NCBI GenBank assembly: GCA_030435675.1
Contig: CM059623.1
Span: 2,754,012 to 2,818,011 of the forward strand
Direction of reading: 5' to 3'
DNA length: 64,000 nt
DNA from: Steinernema hermaphroditum
Taxonomy: Eukaryota; Nematoda; Chromadorea; Rhabditida; Steinernematidae
In this document: positions 53,113 through 64,000 of the stretch, piece after piece
Numbering within the stretch: position 1 is the first letter of the stretch
How the letters are laid out: each line of letters starts with the position of its first letter
The notes under the pieces: model-generated
The model's input: only the letters and a program-made list of their open reading frames with translations
Told to the model about the DNA's origin: nothing
The model's database searches: none
Translations under genes and position numbers: made by a program

Positions 53113-56100
53113 CTATCCCATATTCCGTCGAAATCCACTGCGCACCGTCCTCTTTGCGACCGACTCTTTTCCGAGTAGCCAGAAGGTCTCCATCACTCCT
53201 TTACCCTGAAACAATACTATGTCATGCCAGGCAAAATGAGGCAATGAAGGCCACCTTGATGATGACGTCTCCCCGAGATTCAGTGGTGTATCCCGGAAAT
53301 TTTTGAATGGCCAGGTAGGCTTCCGATGACATATGGATCCGATTTGGCTTGCTGTTGCTCTCCATACGTGAAGCTGTGTTGACCGTATCCCCGAAGAGAC
53401 AGTAGCGCGGCATGGTGAGTCCGACGACGCCGGCGACGACGGAGCCGGTGTGCATGCCTACACGGATCTGGACGGTCTCCGAGGGGATGTGGGGGATGCG
53501 GAAGCCTTGCAGGCTGGCGATGAACTCGAGCGACATGTCGGCGATCTCGATGACGTGGCGGTCGCCGTTTCGATGCGGGAGACCCGAGACGCAGAGGTAG
53601 CCGTCGCCGATCGTCTCCACCTTGTAGACGTCGTGGTTGTCGATGATCTGGTCGAAATTCGTGTACAGCCTGTTCAGGAGGTCTACCACCTAGATACTGG
53701 ACCTTGCTTCTTGTAATTCAAACGAAGATCACCTGCAGAGGTGTGCACAGACTCGCCAGAGTCGTGAACGAAACGACGTCGGAGAAGAATACGGTAACCG
53801 ACTCGAATGTCTCCGGCTCCACCGAACTGCCCATCTTCAACTTTTCGGCGATCTGTTTCGGCATCATCCGGTAGAGCAGGAGGTCACTTTTCCTCTTTTC
53901 CGACTCCAGTTCCCTCACGCGCGCCTGGACCTCTTGTTCCAGGGAATCGGCGTAGCTTTCCATCATTCGGAACACGTGGTCCATCAGGTTCACATTGCTA
54001 GACCATCGTTCTCTGCATTGCTGTGACTGGATTGAGTTACCTGTTAGGAATGATTGTCTTCATCAGCTTTATGACCTGGTCCACCGTGGGGCGCTCTCTG
54101 ACTCTCTCCGACCAGCAATCGCGAACCAGATGGATCTTAAGGACACTGTGAATAGGTGCTCAGAAATGAAGACTCACAAAAGCTGGATTGAATTCCGCCA
54201 TGTTAGAAATCGACGGTCTACATAGGGTGCTTCCACCTCTCTTCACCAGATACACGATCTCTAAACAGGCAAGGACTTGCATAGCGTGCAGAGACCCATA
54301 CCTTCTTCGGTTTCAGGCCGTGAGTCCAAGTCGTAGGCCGGTTTCCTGGACATGATCTCCGAACAGATAATCGCAAAACTGTACACGTCTCCAGCTTTGG
54401 TTCCGAAGACCGATTCGTCTCTCAGAAGCTCTGGTGCCCTCCAGAGAAGCTCTAAATCCAAGAATTCCGATAGAAGCAAGCGTCCATCCTACTCTTAGGG
54501 GGCAGCCTGTCGGCCTTCCTCAAACCTTCCAGTCCATAGTCACTCAACTTCACTTGCCATCGGTCGTCTACCAAGCAGTTACTGGATGTCAGATGCCCGT
54601 GGTATTCAAGAAAGGAATTATGGATGTAGTTCAGCCCCTAAGGATTGAAGTTGACTCGGTGATGGTGCCATAGTAGCTGTACCTGAAGGATGTCTCTCAT
54701 CAGAGAGCACATGACGAATGAGTCCATCGTGATGCTCTCCCTCAGAAACACGTCTTGGAGACTTCGTCTGCTGCAGTACTTCCATATGGACATGTACATG
54801 CAGTCCTCAGCGTCCAAACAGAGACCCAAGAACTTGTTCAAGTTGCTGTGGTCGAGACTTCGAAGCTTCCTCATATCGGCGTGGTCATTCTTGTCCAGGT
54901 TTAGGCGAATGTGGTGCTTAGAGGCGACCACAGGTTCGCCACTCAAGTAATACAAAGTGAAAAACTCTGACTCCAGTTGCGTTTCTATTGTCAACTTTGT
55001 GGCCACGGATGCTGTTCCCGACTGGAAGGAACGAGAGCTTTCCGATCCTCCCTTCTGCAATCATCAATATACCATCCTTTAGAAGCCATTCTTTGGCTAC
55101 CTTAGTTGTGTGCTTGACTAATTGAAAGTAAGGTATTTGCCACTGGTGGTTTAGCCTTTCTTCTTCTCTCTTTCTTGACCTAAACTACCGTCCATAGGTC
55201 TCTTCCTATAAATTGAATACGTGCCAGCAGATGTAGATTGATGTGAAGACCGTAATGACGGCAAAAACGCATCCAGTGGCGACAGCGGCGATGACCCAAG
55301 GAGATCGGATGGGGTCTTCTGGACAGGAATTCCCATCGAACCCACATAGAGGGACAGCGCGAGGCTGTTTTCCGGAACGAGTCTCCCAAATTCGCTGCTC
55401 ACGGCCCTCTGGATAGTACGTCTAAAATGTCGTAGCTGCATGAAGGACCGTCTCCGTGTTTTAAGGGACTGAGGCACTCTGCCCCTAGAGATATTTCCTA
55501 CCATATTTCCCGTCTGATCTCTCTTCAGAGTGGAGAACTTGACAACACTGTTTGTACCGTTCAGTCCCATGACCACGAACACAGCTTCTCTCTGCCGTTC
55601 TTTGTTGAAGATCACCTCTCCACTGGCTCCTGAAATCACTTGTCAAAGGTACATTCGGAATCGATAGGTCGTACCTTGAAATGTCACATTCGAATTTCGT
55701 GCTATTGCTCGGCCATTTCGAGTGTTGTTTGGATTCTTTGTTATGGTCTTATTAAGGCTAAGCGCGTACAAGTACATGGCGTCGTGAAGGTAGCGTGCAT
55801 AGGTTGCTGCCTAAAGAGAAAATTGTTTTTTTTTTAGATTCTTAAATCTTATGGTTACGACAGCGGATGAATTACAGTCGGTGCAGTAAAACGGCCAGCC
55901 ATGGACACGGTCAATCACCATCTTATTGAAGTCGGCAATATCGCCAACTGACGTCGTCGCGTCGAAGTCGATCTGAAACGGAAAGCATTTGTTATTCATT
56001 ATTTGAATCTTTTGCATTTGCGTCGATTCAGAAATGCTCTTCTTATATAGGAGAAGGAAAATAAGTGATTTCGATCGACATGGAAAGAAGGTCACAAACA

Positions 56101-58036
56101 TGCCAGAACAAACAAAAAGAGATGAGCACATACCGCGTTCGAGGCCTGAACATGGTACATCAGCTTTTGGAGCAGCACTCAATGTTTGGCTTAATGGACA
56201 GTAATGCAGACCCTTCAGCGCCCGATGCAAGTTCGACCTGCAGGGAACCTGTCACAAATCCACGAGTCACTCTCGCCAAAAACAGAATCGTCAATTTATG
56301 TTTGTTTGTATCTTGGCTTAACTGAAGCAAATAATACAACCATCGAGGCATGGCTGAACTGCCACTGGTTAGCTGATTGGCACTGCGTTTGCCTGCCATG
56401 CTGGGGGTCGGGGGTTCGATCCCCTGGGGCGTTTGACAACTTCGATATTTAATTTCACGTATTTGACTCGATTCGATATTCGTAAACGGATGGATTATTC
56501 GATTCGACCACCCTACGCTTGAGCCAAACAGGAACCGCATCCGTAACCTTGCCTCATGCCAAAGCGAGGTTGCTGCTTGGAAGATTTTGCCGCCTTTTTG
56601 TGATGCTAATGTTCGAACAAAAGAGTACCGGGTAGCAAGAGAGGGCAAGGCATCATTTTGGGCGGAGTTGGGTTGGTTCTCCAACTGACAAAAAAAAAAC
56701 TGACACACTGTGGATTGTACGCTAATTGGATAGCACGATTCATGCCATAGATCTTATAGGTAGTTCTTTTGATGATAATCTTACCGATATAGCCATCCGA
56801 GCGGCGGCCATAGCATCCTGATCCCGACCATCTGGCTTGTCGCTTTGATCAATGTAAAATGGAACGGTTCCTTGATAAAAGTCATAATTTCACGCCAACA
56901 TGTTGACACTTACCACTTGCTTCCATAACTAAAAATACGAATACGTATAACACATGGCCATAGTAATGAACATACTTACAGTCCTTGCTCTTAGCCCGCT
57001 GTCCAAAGCCGAATCCTCGTGTGTCCAGCATGACATAGAGATATTCGTCGGTGTGTAAGCCCATGTCGTGGATGACGAGGAAGAAGTTTCGACGATCCAC
57101 ATCGTTGGGGAAACATAGTGCAAAGACTAAAGGCCTTTACTTTACCTTGAATAGGATGGTGGGACCTACTTCGAGCTCTTTTGACGGCAGCTTCCATCGT
57201 TTTCCTTATCATTTGGACTGAGCTATTCTCCAATTGGTGGGAATAGGTCATGCTAATGTCCGATAGCGTTGTATTTTCGATTACTTCCTGAGCACCAGAA
57301 TGAGCAATCTGTCCAGTATACTCACCTTCAGGTCGTCCCCAATGTATTTGCATTTCTGTTGCCCTATCAACATGTATATGAAGGCGAATCGATCGAATTC
57401 GAATTCATCCATGAAAGAGATAAAGGCTTCCGCCAACCTATAACTTCATTTCACCAAAGCCACGAATATCCCCGCCTACTCGGCAGAATCTGCAGTTAAA
57501 CGTACTGTCGTTGGGTATCTGCCTGTATCGGCCAATTGGTGGGACGCTACCAGACCCCACAGATAGGTGGGGATGTTGTAGTATGCTGTGATAATACCGG
57601 AGTGAATCGCCGAACTTGAGCATGTCGGTCCGATCACAGCGTCGACTTTTTCAACAGTAATCAAGTCCACGGCATAGCCAGCCGATAGATAGTCTTTGCA
57701 TTCAGCAAATTTGGTGATAAACGTAAAATTGAAGCCGTCCAAGATGTGGTTCTTTCTTATGGCATCGATGGCGATAGGAATGGCGCCTGCAGCTCTGTCA
57801 AAGCCTGACTCTTCGGCGACGTCCACATTGTATCTGGGCAGTAACAGACCGATTTTGAGGGTTTTCTGAAAGGGTGAAGGGTGCTATGAAATCAAGGACG
57901 AACTCACCAAGGGATCTGAGGATATGGGAACTGTTTGAATGGTTGTGGTTGTGCTGGGCGTAGGAGGGGGTACGGTAAGTTGTGCCTTTGCAACGGAGAC
58001 AAAAAGAAAATAACATATACGTACGAGAAAACCCAT
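53113..58036 (-). CDS. Receptor guanylate cyclase, copy A (left arm), frameshifted
   Basis: ATG 58036 to TAG 53113; the exon plan matches copy B. Order: signal peptide ([18 protein letters not shown]); ligand-binding region with [20 protein letters not shown] and [13 protein letters not shown]; a 15-nt micro-exon; [12 protein letters not shown] before the single membrane span [20 protein letters not shown]; kinase-homology domain ([10 protein letters not shown] in place of DFG); dimerisation helix; cyclase domain with FSDVVSFT (metal Asp), [14 protein letters not shown] and [12 protein letters not shown]. The last exon ([16 protein letters not shown]) is complete. The product would make cGMP in response to external ligands, typically in sensory neurons. 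Oddity: relative to copy B one base is missing near 54488-54493 (after RKADRLPPK), shifting the kinase-homology frame until [11 protein letters not shown]. Without correction the protein stops before the cyclase domain. A 0.8-kb intron (about 56773-55975) holds a tRNA-like repeat. Confidence 0.88.
56340..56435 (+). repeat. tRNA-like repeat in a cyclase A intron
   Basis: GGTTAGCTGATTGGCACTGC (A-box-like) and GGTCGGGGGTTCGATCCCC (T-arm/B-box) with a TGCCTGCCATG anticodon-arm-like segment. The acceptor ends do not pair well, so it is called tRNA-derived, not a functional tRNA. Confidence 0.5.
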
Positions 58037-59444
58037 CGGTGAAGTTGAAAATGAAGAATGAGGCGAGACATGTTGGATATTAGTCCATGTAGGATTTCTA
58101 ATTATGCTATTATTTCAATAGTCGCTGGAAGGAGGAAGAGTAGTAAGCCCTTGTTTTTGGTCGCATAAAAACAACGCTAATGCGTCATCATTTTCTGATC
58201 TTTGGTGCTTTGGCGACTGAGAAACGGTTTGATCAAGGAGGACTGCTGAAAACTACAGGTAGAATCGAAACCTTTACCTGTTTCGCCGCTTCTCTTTGAT
58301 CTGCTCTGTAGCCTAAGGTTGTGCTGGGTTTTCTATCTTGTAGATCTATGCTGGCTAAGCCGATCGAAGCATGATTCAAGTAGTTACCTGGCGAATATGA
58401 TGAACGATTCAAAGAAATACACAGGTTTCCCTTGAGACCTCTGCTTCCGCGATAACACACTTAAGGTTTCTCGCGACTCTTCAACTGTCGTAACAACAAA
58501 CAATTTCTCACTTTTGACTCAGTTAACAAGAACCAATAGGTCGTATTGAAGAGCAGCTGCAAGGGATGCACTCGGCTTGTAACCGGAATGGACCGTAAAC
58601 TCGAGACTTTTCGAGATTTCATCAAAAAATATCAGTTTCTCTCATACTTGTCTGTCACTCTACATGCTAGAACTACTTAGTGCTGTTCGTGTACGACATT
58701 CGTTTGCGCAGAAGTCAACATCTACAACGGTAGTGTAATTGCCCCATTCGACAGGCTCTTAATTCTAGAAGATTGAGATGTGTGAATTCGGTGACGCTTC
58801 GGAGACAATGTCGAAAGGCCGTCACCGCCGCCCGGACAAGCCAAAATATCACTGAAACCCCGAAGTCCGTCGCGTCTACACCGGGCTCAGCTGGCCGCGG
58901 AAGCCACCTCATAATCCATTTTACGGTAAACGAGTCATTAGGCCAACGTTAGCCATTTGCATAAGCACCAATCTTGCCGACCGCAGGGCTATTGGAGCCT
59001 CTATCCGAAAGGCCGTCTGTTCCTTTCATGTGTTTACCGCCGGTAGGCTACTGGTGTCTTGCCGCTTAAGGCTACTTGGCTTTTAGAGCCGAAAGGGTGT
59101 GAATTTTTGTGCGGATTGAGTGGAAAGCTTCATCTGGGAAGGATGTACATGCTGGAAGGACATTGTTCGTCACATGTCAACGGTTTGTGTGGCTAGAAGA
59201 AGGTCTTTATGCTGTCGAGAAGCATTCCATCGACTCTCTTGACTCTTTGACTTACGGGATTACAACATTTTTCGTAAAACAAGAAAATAACCCAGTTATA
59301 CTTGTTTGATACTTGGCAACACAACGTGCGCGCGCCACCCAGTTCCGCCTTTTGTCCAAAAATAACAATAATAGCTCAATAAGAAATCCCACAAAGTATC
59401 ATATCCAACATGCCTCGCCTCATTCTTCATTTTCAACTTCACCG
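58037..59444. promoter_or_regulatory. Spacer between the divergent guanylate cyclase copies
   Basis: About 110 bases next to each start codon are inverted copies of each other (CATGTTGGATATTAGTCC on one side, TATCATATCCAACATGCCTC on the other). Only the middle 1.1 kb is unique; it includes an R3-like piece at 58945-59100 (AAGCACCAATCTTGCCGACC). The proximal promoters of both cyclase genes must lie here. Confidence 0.5.
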
Positions 59445-62400
59445 ATGGGTTTTCTCGTACGTATGTGCTATTTTCTGTTTGTCTCCGTTGCGAGAGCACA
59501 AATTACCGTATCCCCTTCGTCGACTACGATAAGTACGTCTATTTCGACAGCTTCATCAACTGATCAACCTTCGGTTTTGCCACAAGCTACAGTGAGCTGA
59601 TATCCTTGTCTAATGTGGTCATGTTTTTGTTTAGAAAATGTTGAAAATTGGCGTTATGATGCCAAAAACCAATCCTGATGTCATTGAAGAATCGGGTTTT
59701 GACCGAGCCGCCGGAGCCATACCCATGGCTGTCGACCTCATCCGAAAAGATCGTCTCCTAGACGACTATAATTTTACGTTTATTGCCAGATATTCAGAAT
59801 GTAACGACATAAAAGCTACGGGGTCCGCGGTGGAGTTGATCACCATCAATATGGTCGACGCTGTGATTGGACCGACGTGCTCAAGTGCGGCGATTCACTC
59901 TGGTATCATCACAGCATACTACAACATCCCCACCTACCTATGGGGTATGGTAGCGTCTCACCAATTGGCTGATATCTCAAAATACACAACAACAACACGT
60001 CTAACAGCTGATTCAGCAGAGTAGGCGAGCGCACACCTAACCATTCTGAGATTGGAATCACAGATTGGCCGAAGCTTTTGTGGCATTCATGAATAAGTTC
60101 GGCTTCGATCGATTCGCTTTTATGTACATTTTGAGAGGTCAACAGAAATGCAAATACATTGGGGACGACCTGAAGGTGAGTGTACTGTACAGATTGTTCA
60201 TCCTGGAGCTTAGGGAGTGATCGAGAATACGACATTGTCGGACGTCAGTATGACCTATTCTCATCAAATGGAGAACAGTTCTGCTGAAGTTATAAGTAAA
60301 ACGATGGAGGCCGCTGTCAAAAGAGCTCGAAGTAGGTCCCACCATCCTATTTAAGGAAAAGTAAGGGAATTCAGTCTTTGCATTATGCTTTGCCAACGAC
60401 GTGGACCGTCGAAACTTCTTCCTCGTCATCCACGACATGGGCTTGCACACCGACGAATATCTCTACGTCATGCTGGACACACGAGGATTCGGCTTCGGAC
60501 AGCGAGCTAAGAGCAAGGAGTGTAAGCATACTCATTACTGTGACCATCTATTGTAGGTGTACATCCTTTCAGTTATGGACGCGACTGGTAAGTACAGTAG
60601 TTTGGAAGGAAGGTTAAGTTATCTACGCAGGAACCGTTCCATTATATATTGATCAAAGCGAGAAGCCAGATGGTCGGGATCAGGATGCTATGGCTGCTGC
60701 CCGGATGGCTGTGTCGGTAAGATCATGATCAAAATCTCACACAATCTCCTGCCCATGCCCCACTCTATGCCTCATTCTGTCACTGGTCCATGCCTCATTC
60801 TATGTCTGTTTCTCAGATGTGAAATGAAGTCATATCGGATATTTTTTTTAACCCGCTGAGATATTTCAACCAATTACATGACAGCGCGAAAAAAGAAGGC
60901 GAATCGAAGAGCGCGAAAGAAGCAGAGAACAGACCGAAGAGCGCGAAGGGAGAAGAGAGCGAAAAAGAGCGCGAAAAACGAAGAGCGCGAAGATGAATAC
61001 AGGGCCCGCTTCGCTTGTCCGCAATATATCATATCTAGGCCTCGGAAAGATCCTAGGTCCCGTATAAATTTTCGCTCTCTTCTCCCTTCGAGCTCTTCGT
61101 TTCGCGCTGTTGTCGGCACGCGCTGTTGTCAACAATATTTTGAGATATTTCAACCGGCTGAGATATTTCAAGCAGCTGAGATATTTCAACCGACTGAGAT
61201 GTTTCAACCGGGTGAGTTCAACCAGCTGAGATATTTCAACCGGGTGAGATGTTTCAACCTTCAACCCACCCATCGACCACACAGTACAAACGCGTGCCTT
61301 ATCGTCCAAGAGTGCAGACGAACAGAGAAATTGGAAGCTATATGCTAACTAAATATACAGAAACATTTCGTGCACTCTCCTTGCCAGGATAAGGGGACTT
61401 TCTTTAGATCGACTTCGATGCGACGACGTCAGCTGGTGATATTAGCGATTTCAATAAAAAGGTAATCGAGCGGATTCGCGGCTGGCCGTTCTACTGTACC
61501 GAGTGCAATTCATCCGATGTGGTAAGTTAGAAGCCTTTCTTCTACTAATATGTTCCACAGGCGGCAACCTATGCGCGCTACCTTCATGACGCCATGTATT
61601 TGTATGCTCTCGCTCTGAATAGGACCATAACGAAGAATCCACTAAATATTAGGAATGGCCGAGCAATAGCACAAAATTCGAATGTGACATTTCAAGGTAC
61701 GACCTAGAGGTTCCGAACACACCTTTGGTCGGGAATTTCAGGAGCCAGTGGAGAGGTGATCTTTAACAAAGAACGGCAGAGAGAAGCGGTGTTCGTGGTC
61801 ATGGGACTGAACGGTACAAACAGTGTTGTCAAGTTCTCCACTCTAAAGAGAAATCAGACGGGAAATATGGTAGGAAAGATCTCTAGGAGCACGATGCCTG
61901 AGTTCTTTGAATCACAGGGACGGTTCCTCACAGATCAATGACATTTTAGACATACTATCCAGAGAGCCGTGAGAAGCGGATATGGGATACTCGTGCTGGA
62001 AAAAAGCCTCGCGCTGTCCCACTATGTGGATTCGATGGGAATTCCTGTCCAGAAGACCCCATCCGATCTCCTTGGGTCATCGGCGCTGTCGCCACTGGAT
62101 GCGTTTTTGCCGTCATTACGGTCTTCACATCAATCTACATCTGCTGGCACGTATTCAATTTATAGGAAGAGACCTATGGACGGTAGTTTAGGTCAAGAAA
62201 GAGAGAAGAAGAAAGGCTAAACCATCAGTGGCAAATACCTTACTTTCAGTTAGTCAAGCACACGCCTAAGGTTGCTTGAATTTCTGTACTTCTCCGATAT
62301 TTACGATTACAGAAAGCAGGCTCAGAAAGCTCGCGCTCCCTGGCTTCTTCAACAATGTCTGTAGCAACAAAGTTGACAATAGAAACCGAGCTGGAGTCAG

Positions 62401-64000
62401 AGTTTTTCACCTTGTATTACTTGAGTGGTGAGCCTGTGGTCGCCTCCAAGCACCACATTCGACTGAACCTGGACAAGAATGACCACGCCGATATGAGGAA
62501 GCTTCGAAGTCTCGACCACAGCAACTTGAACAAGTTCTTGGGTCTCTGTTTGGACGCTGAGGACTGCATGTACATGTCCATATGGAAGTACTGCAGCAGA
62601 AGAAGTCTCCAAGACGTGTTTCTGAGGGAGAGCATCACAATGGACTCATTCGTCATGTGCTCTCTGATGAGAGACATCCTTCAGGTAGAGCCATTATAGC
62701 ATTATTCCAGATTCAACTTCAGTCCTTAGGGGCTTAACTACATCCATAATTCCTTTCTTGAACACCACGGGCATCTGACATCCAGTAACTGCTTGGTAGA
62801 CGACCGATGGCAAGTGAAGTTGAGTGACTATGGACTGGAAGGTTTGAGGAAGGCCGACAGGCTCTCCCATAAAAGTAAAGATGCACGCTTACTTCGATGG
62901 GGATTCTTGTATTTAGAGCTGCTCTGGAGGGCCCCAGAGCTTCTGAGAGACGAATCGGTCTTCGGCACTCAAGCTGGAGACGTGTACAGTTTTGCGATTA
63001 TCTGTTCGGAGATCATGTCCAGGAAACCGGCCTACAATTTGGACTCGCGGCCTGAAACCGAAGAAGGTATGGGTCTCTGCACGCTATGTAAGTCTTTGCC
63101 TGTTTAGAGATCGTGTATCTGGTGAAGAGAGGAGGAAACACCCTGTGCAGACCGTCGATTTCTAACATGGCGGAATTCAATCCAGCTTTTGTGAGTCTTC
63201 ATTTCTGAGCACCTATTCACAGTGTCCTTCAGATCCATCTGGTTCGCGATTGCTGGTCGGAGAGAGTCAGAGAGCGCCCCACGGTGGACCAGGTCATGAA
63301 GTTGATGAAGTCGATCGTTCCTAACAGGTAAGTCAGCCATAAGCTAACAGCAATGCAGAGAGTGATGACCCAGCAATGTGAACCTGATGGACCACGTGTT
63401 TCGAATGATGGAAAGCTACGCCGATTCCCTGGAACACGAGGTCCAGGCGCGCGTCAGGGAGCTGGAGTCGGAGAAGAAGAAAAGTGACCTCCTGCTCTAC
63501 CGGATGATGCCGAAACAGATCGCCGAAAAGTTGAAGATGGGCAGTTCGGTGGAGCCGGAGACATTCGAGTCGGTTACCGTATTCTTCTCCGACGTCGTTT
63601 CGTTCACGACTCTGGCAAGTCGGTGCACACCTCTGCAGGTGATCTTCGTTTGAATTACAAGAAGCAAGGTCCAGTATCTAGGTGGTAGACCTCCTGAACA
63701 GGCTGTACACGAATTTCGACCAGATCATCGACAACCACGACGTCTACAAGGTGGAGACGATCGGCGACGGCTACCTCTGCGTCTCGGGTCTCCCGCATCG
63801 AAACGGCGACCGCCACGTCATCGAGATCGCCGATATGTCGCTCGAGTTCATCGCCAGCCTGCAAGGCTTCCGCATCCCTCACATCCCCTCGGAGACCGTC
63901 CAGATCCGTGTAGGCATGCACACCGGCTCCGTCGTCGCCGGCGTCGTCGGACTCACCATGCCGCGCTACTGTCTCTTCGGGGATACGGTCAACACAGCCT
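59445..64000 (+). CDS. Receptor guanylate cyclase, copy B (right arm), runs off window
   Basis: Eighteen exons in consistent phase: 59445-59591, 59635-60020, 60064-60175, 60214-60331, 60375-60521, 60573-60587 (15 nt), 60631-60716, 61408-61521, 61561-61696, 61742-61869, 61950-62150, 62202-62270, 62313-62684, 62730-63066, 63108-63190, 63233-63327, 63374-63638, 63682 onward. Domains: signal peptide ending VSVARA; ANF-receptor-like region; [12 protein letters not shown]; membrane span; [15 protein letters not shown] entry to the kinase-homology domain; [10 protein letters not shown]; dimerisation helix; cyclase with [32 protein letters not shown]. No frameshift found, so this is the intact copy so far as visible; the last part of the cyclase domain lies beyond 64000. 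Exon 12 needs an unusual AAAG acceptor at 62201 to avoid two in-frame stops. Confidence 0.9.
60866..61270. repeat. Low-complexity and 18-bp tandem repeats in a cyclase B intron
   Basis: 60880-60995 is an AGAGCGCGAA-rich run. 61136-61262 holds about seven units near TGAGATATTTCAACCGGC. One isolated unit lies at 60857. The 691-bp intron (60717-61407) is more than ten times the usual size because of this insertion. Confidence 0.85.

Noticed and set aside
55151..55639. Long minus-strand frame continuing past the membrane-span exon of cyclase A
   Set aside because: It reads through an intron and then a shadow frame of the exon encoding [12 protein letters not shown]; the true frame is recovered by splicing.
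1..64000. CRISPR arrays, bacterial operons, riboswitches, plasmid or phage genes
   Set aside because: Spliced genes, nematode families and transposons throughout. No regularly spaced repeats with unique spacers; the tandem repeats seen are minisatellites without spacers.

Overview
This is eukaryotic DNA, almost certainly from a rhabditid-type nematode. Genes are split by very short introns (mostly 41-60 bp) with GTAAGT/GTGAG donors and TTTCAG/TTTTAG acceptors. Several coding regions start at, or a few bases after, an isolated 3' splice acceptor, as expected for spliced-leader trans-splicing. The gene content is typical of nematodes: receptor guanylate cyclases, an F-box family, a chemoreceptor-like 7TM protein, class-3 lipases with a Cys-rich N-terminus, a BRE-4-like glycosyltransferase and an SR protein. 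Gene models below were spliced by hand; reading phases were checked where exon coordinates are given.

Layout. 1-27.7 kb is repeat-rich. It holds LINE reverse-transcriptase remnants, an intact intronless UPF1-like helicase ORF head-to-head with a poorly resolved spliced gene, a decayed second helicase, a Ty3/gypsy-like integrase remnant, mariner deletion derivatives, a related TIR element family, and dispersed repeats R1, R2, R4 and R5. A few small candidate genes sit between them. At 25.3-27.1 kb an F-box-type gene is split by a TIR element whose exact removal would restore the frame. 27.7-38.1 kb is the gene-dense core: a secreted protein of four repeat units with one exon per unit, an F-box gene with one in-frame stop, an SRSF2/RSP-4-like splicing factor, a basic protein of unknown role, and a BRE-4-like glycosyltransferase. 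38.6-43.1 kb holds two tandem lipase paralogs. 45.4-47 kb holds two related 76-87 aa single-pass membrane proteins with a mariner fragment between them. 48.5-49.7 kb is a 7TM receptor. 50-51.7 kb is a cluster of tRNA-derived SINE-like copies with one genuine tRNA-Ser(CGA). 53-64 kb is a large head-to-head inverted duplication of a receptor guanylate cyclase gene; the left copy has a 1-nt frameshift and the right copy runs off the window.

Functional themes. The genes do not form an operon or one pathway. They fit environmental sensing (guanylate cyclases, 7TM), secretion and digestion (lipases, repeat-unit protein), ubiquitin-ligase adaptors (F-box) and core RNA processing. The least explained items are the four-unit secreted protein, the paired small membrane proteins, the paired hydrophobic peptides at 5.7-6.7 kb, and the helicase with its divergent partner.
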